Below, one piece after another: positions 63,910-64,000 of a stretch of DNA of 64,000 nt. The stretch is from contig NZ_CP072141.1 of assembly GCF_019355555.1 (NCBI RefSeq), forward strand, positions 3,280,001 through 3,344,000, given 5' to 3'. The notes beneath the pieces are model-generated. The model saw nothing but the letters and a program-made list of their open reading frames with translations, made no database searches and had not been told where the DNA came from. Source of the stretch: Rhizobium sp. L51/94. GTDB lineage: Bacteria > Pseudomonadota > Alphaproteobacteria > Rhizobiales > Rhizobiaceae. The first letter of the stretch is position 1. Every line of letters begins with the position of its first letter. A program made the translations under genes and the position numbers.

Positions 63910-64000
63910 ATGCTGCAACGTCTATCGAACATCGCCCCCGGGAAATCGCCGGCGCCGGACATGGCCCTGGGCGAACGACTGCTCATCGTCACCGATGCCT
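63910..64000 (+). CDS. N-terminal end of a probable glycosyltransferase, truncated by window edge
   Basis: From the ATG at 63910 an open frame continues to the window edge (about 30 residues) and reads RLLIVTDA near the end. The stretch resembles the beginning of GT4-type glycosyltransferases, where LLIVTDAWHPQ follows, but the decisive residues are outside the window. The ribosome binding site is weak (ATGGA). It could be another protein type. Confidence 0.45.
   Translation, partial: MLQRLSNIAPGKSPAPDMALGERLLIVTDA

Overview
The window is a dense, high-GC chromosomal stretch from an alphaproteobacterium, almost certainly Rhizobiaceae (Rhizobium, Neorhizobium or Ensifer type). The main evidence is a fused anthranilate synthase TrpE(G) preceded by a 14-codon trpL leader ending in Trp-Trp-Trp-Ala-Arg, a choXWV choline transporter, TGA-N9-TCA iron boxes in front of a heme receptor, a NolR-like ArsR regulator and an oppABCDF-kdgK cluster. 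No rRNA, tRNA, CRISPR array, insertion sequence or prophage was recognised. The content is mostly housekeeping and transport genes in short operons.

Layout. 0-9.2 kb: end of a membrane acyltransferase-like gene, an ABC exporter, trmL, a Na/Pi symporter with a PhoU-like tail, hemF with small hypothetical neighbours, and a tightly overlapping DUF1285-Nudix-cca operon. 9.3-16.6 kb: a five-gene run of MoxR ATPase, DUF58, a BatA/DUF4159 protein, a membrane glutamine-amidotransferase-like protein and a GNAT. 16.6-21.6 kb: GNAT, glutathionyl-hydroquinone-reductase-like GST, Nudix, metallophosphoesterase and an ECF sigma/anti-sigma pair. 21.6-30.8 kb: leuA with a leader peptide, benE, a clpP paralogue, a DUF2076 protein with a prion-like segment, queF, a GNAT and trpE(G) with its attenuator. 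30.8-36.2 kb: an ABC-F ATPase with an upstream short ORF, an iron-regulated heme receptor and an extensin-like protein. 36.2-44.1 kb: fhs, a UPF0114 protein, a periplasmic ClpP-fold protein, a LuxR solo, a DUF2333/coiled-coil/cytochrome c group and tdk. 44.3-48.7 kb: choXWV, a HugZ-like heme/PNPOx-fold protein and a NolR-like regulator. 48.8-64 kb: an omega-aminotransferase, an alpha/beta hydrolase, an HD-GYP protein, adenine deaminase, a small toxin-antitoxin pair, an alpha-glucosidase, oppABCDF-kdgK, a SnoaL-like protein and the first codons of a probable glycosyltransferase.

The most interesting signals are RNA-level. leuA is preceded by a 41-codon ORF containing Leu-Leu-Leu-Leu-Gly-Leu. 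Its RNA offers mutually exclusive pairings, one of which could hide the leuA Shine-Dalgarno sequence, and its promoter has the same -35/-10/ATG geometry as trpL, so both leader mRNAs look leaderless. The ABC-F gene is preceded by a 23-codon ORF with a near-perfect Shine-Dalgarno sequence and an 11-bp inverted repeat whose far arm covers the ABC-F ribosome binding region. Two NolR-box-like sites precede the NolR-like gene, and three CGGTAAC elements lie between the LuxR solo and its divergent neighbour. Starts were chosen from visible ribosome binding sites; family names come from recognising motifs, not from searches.
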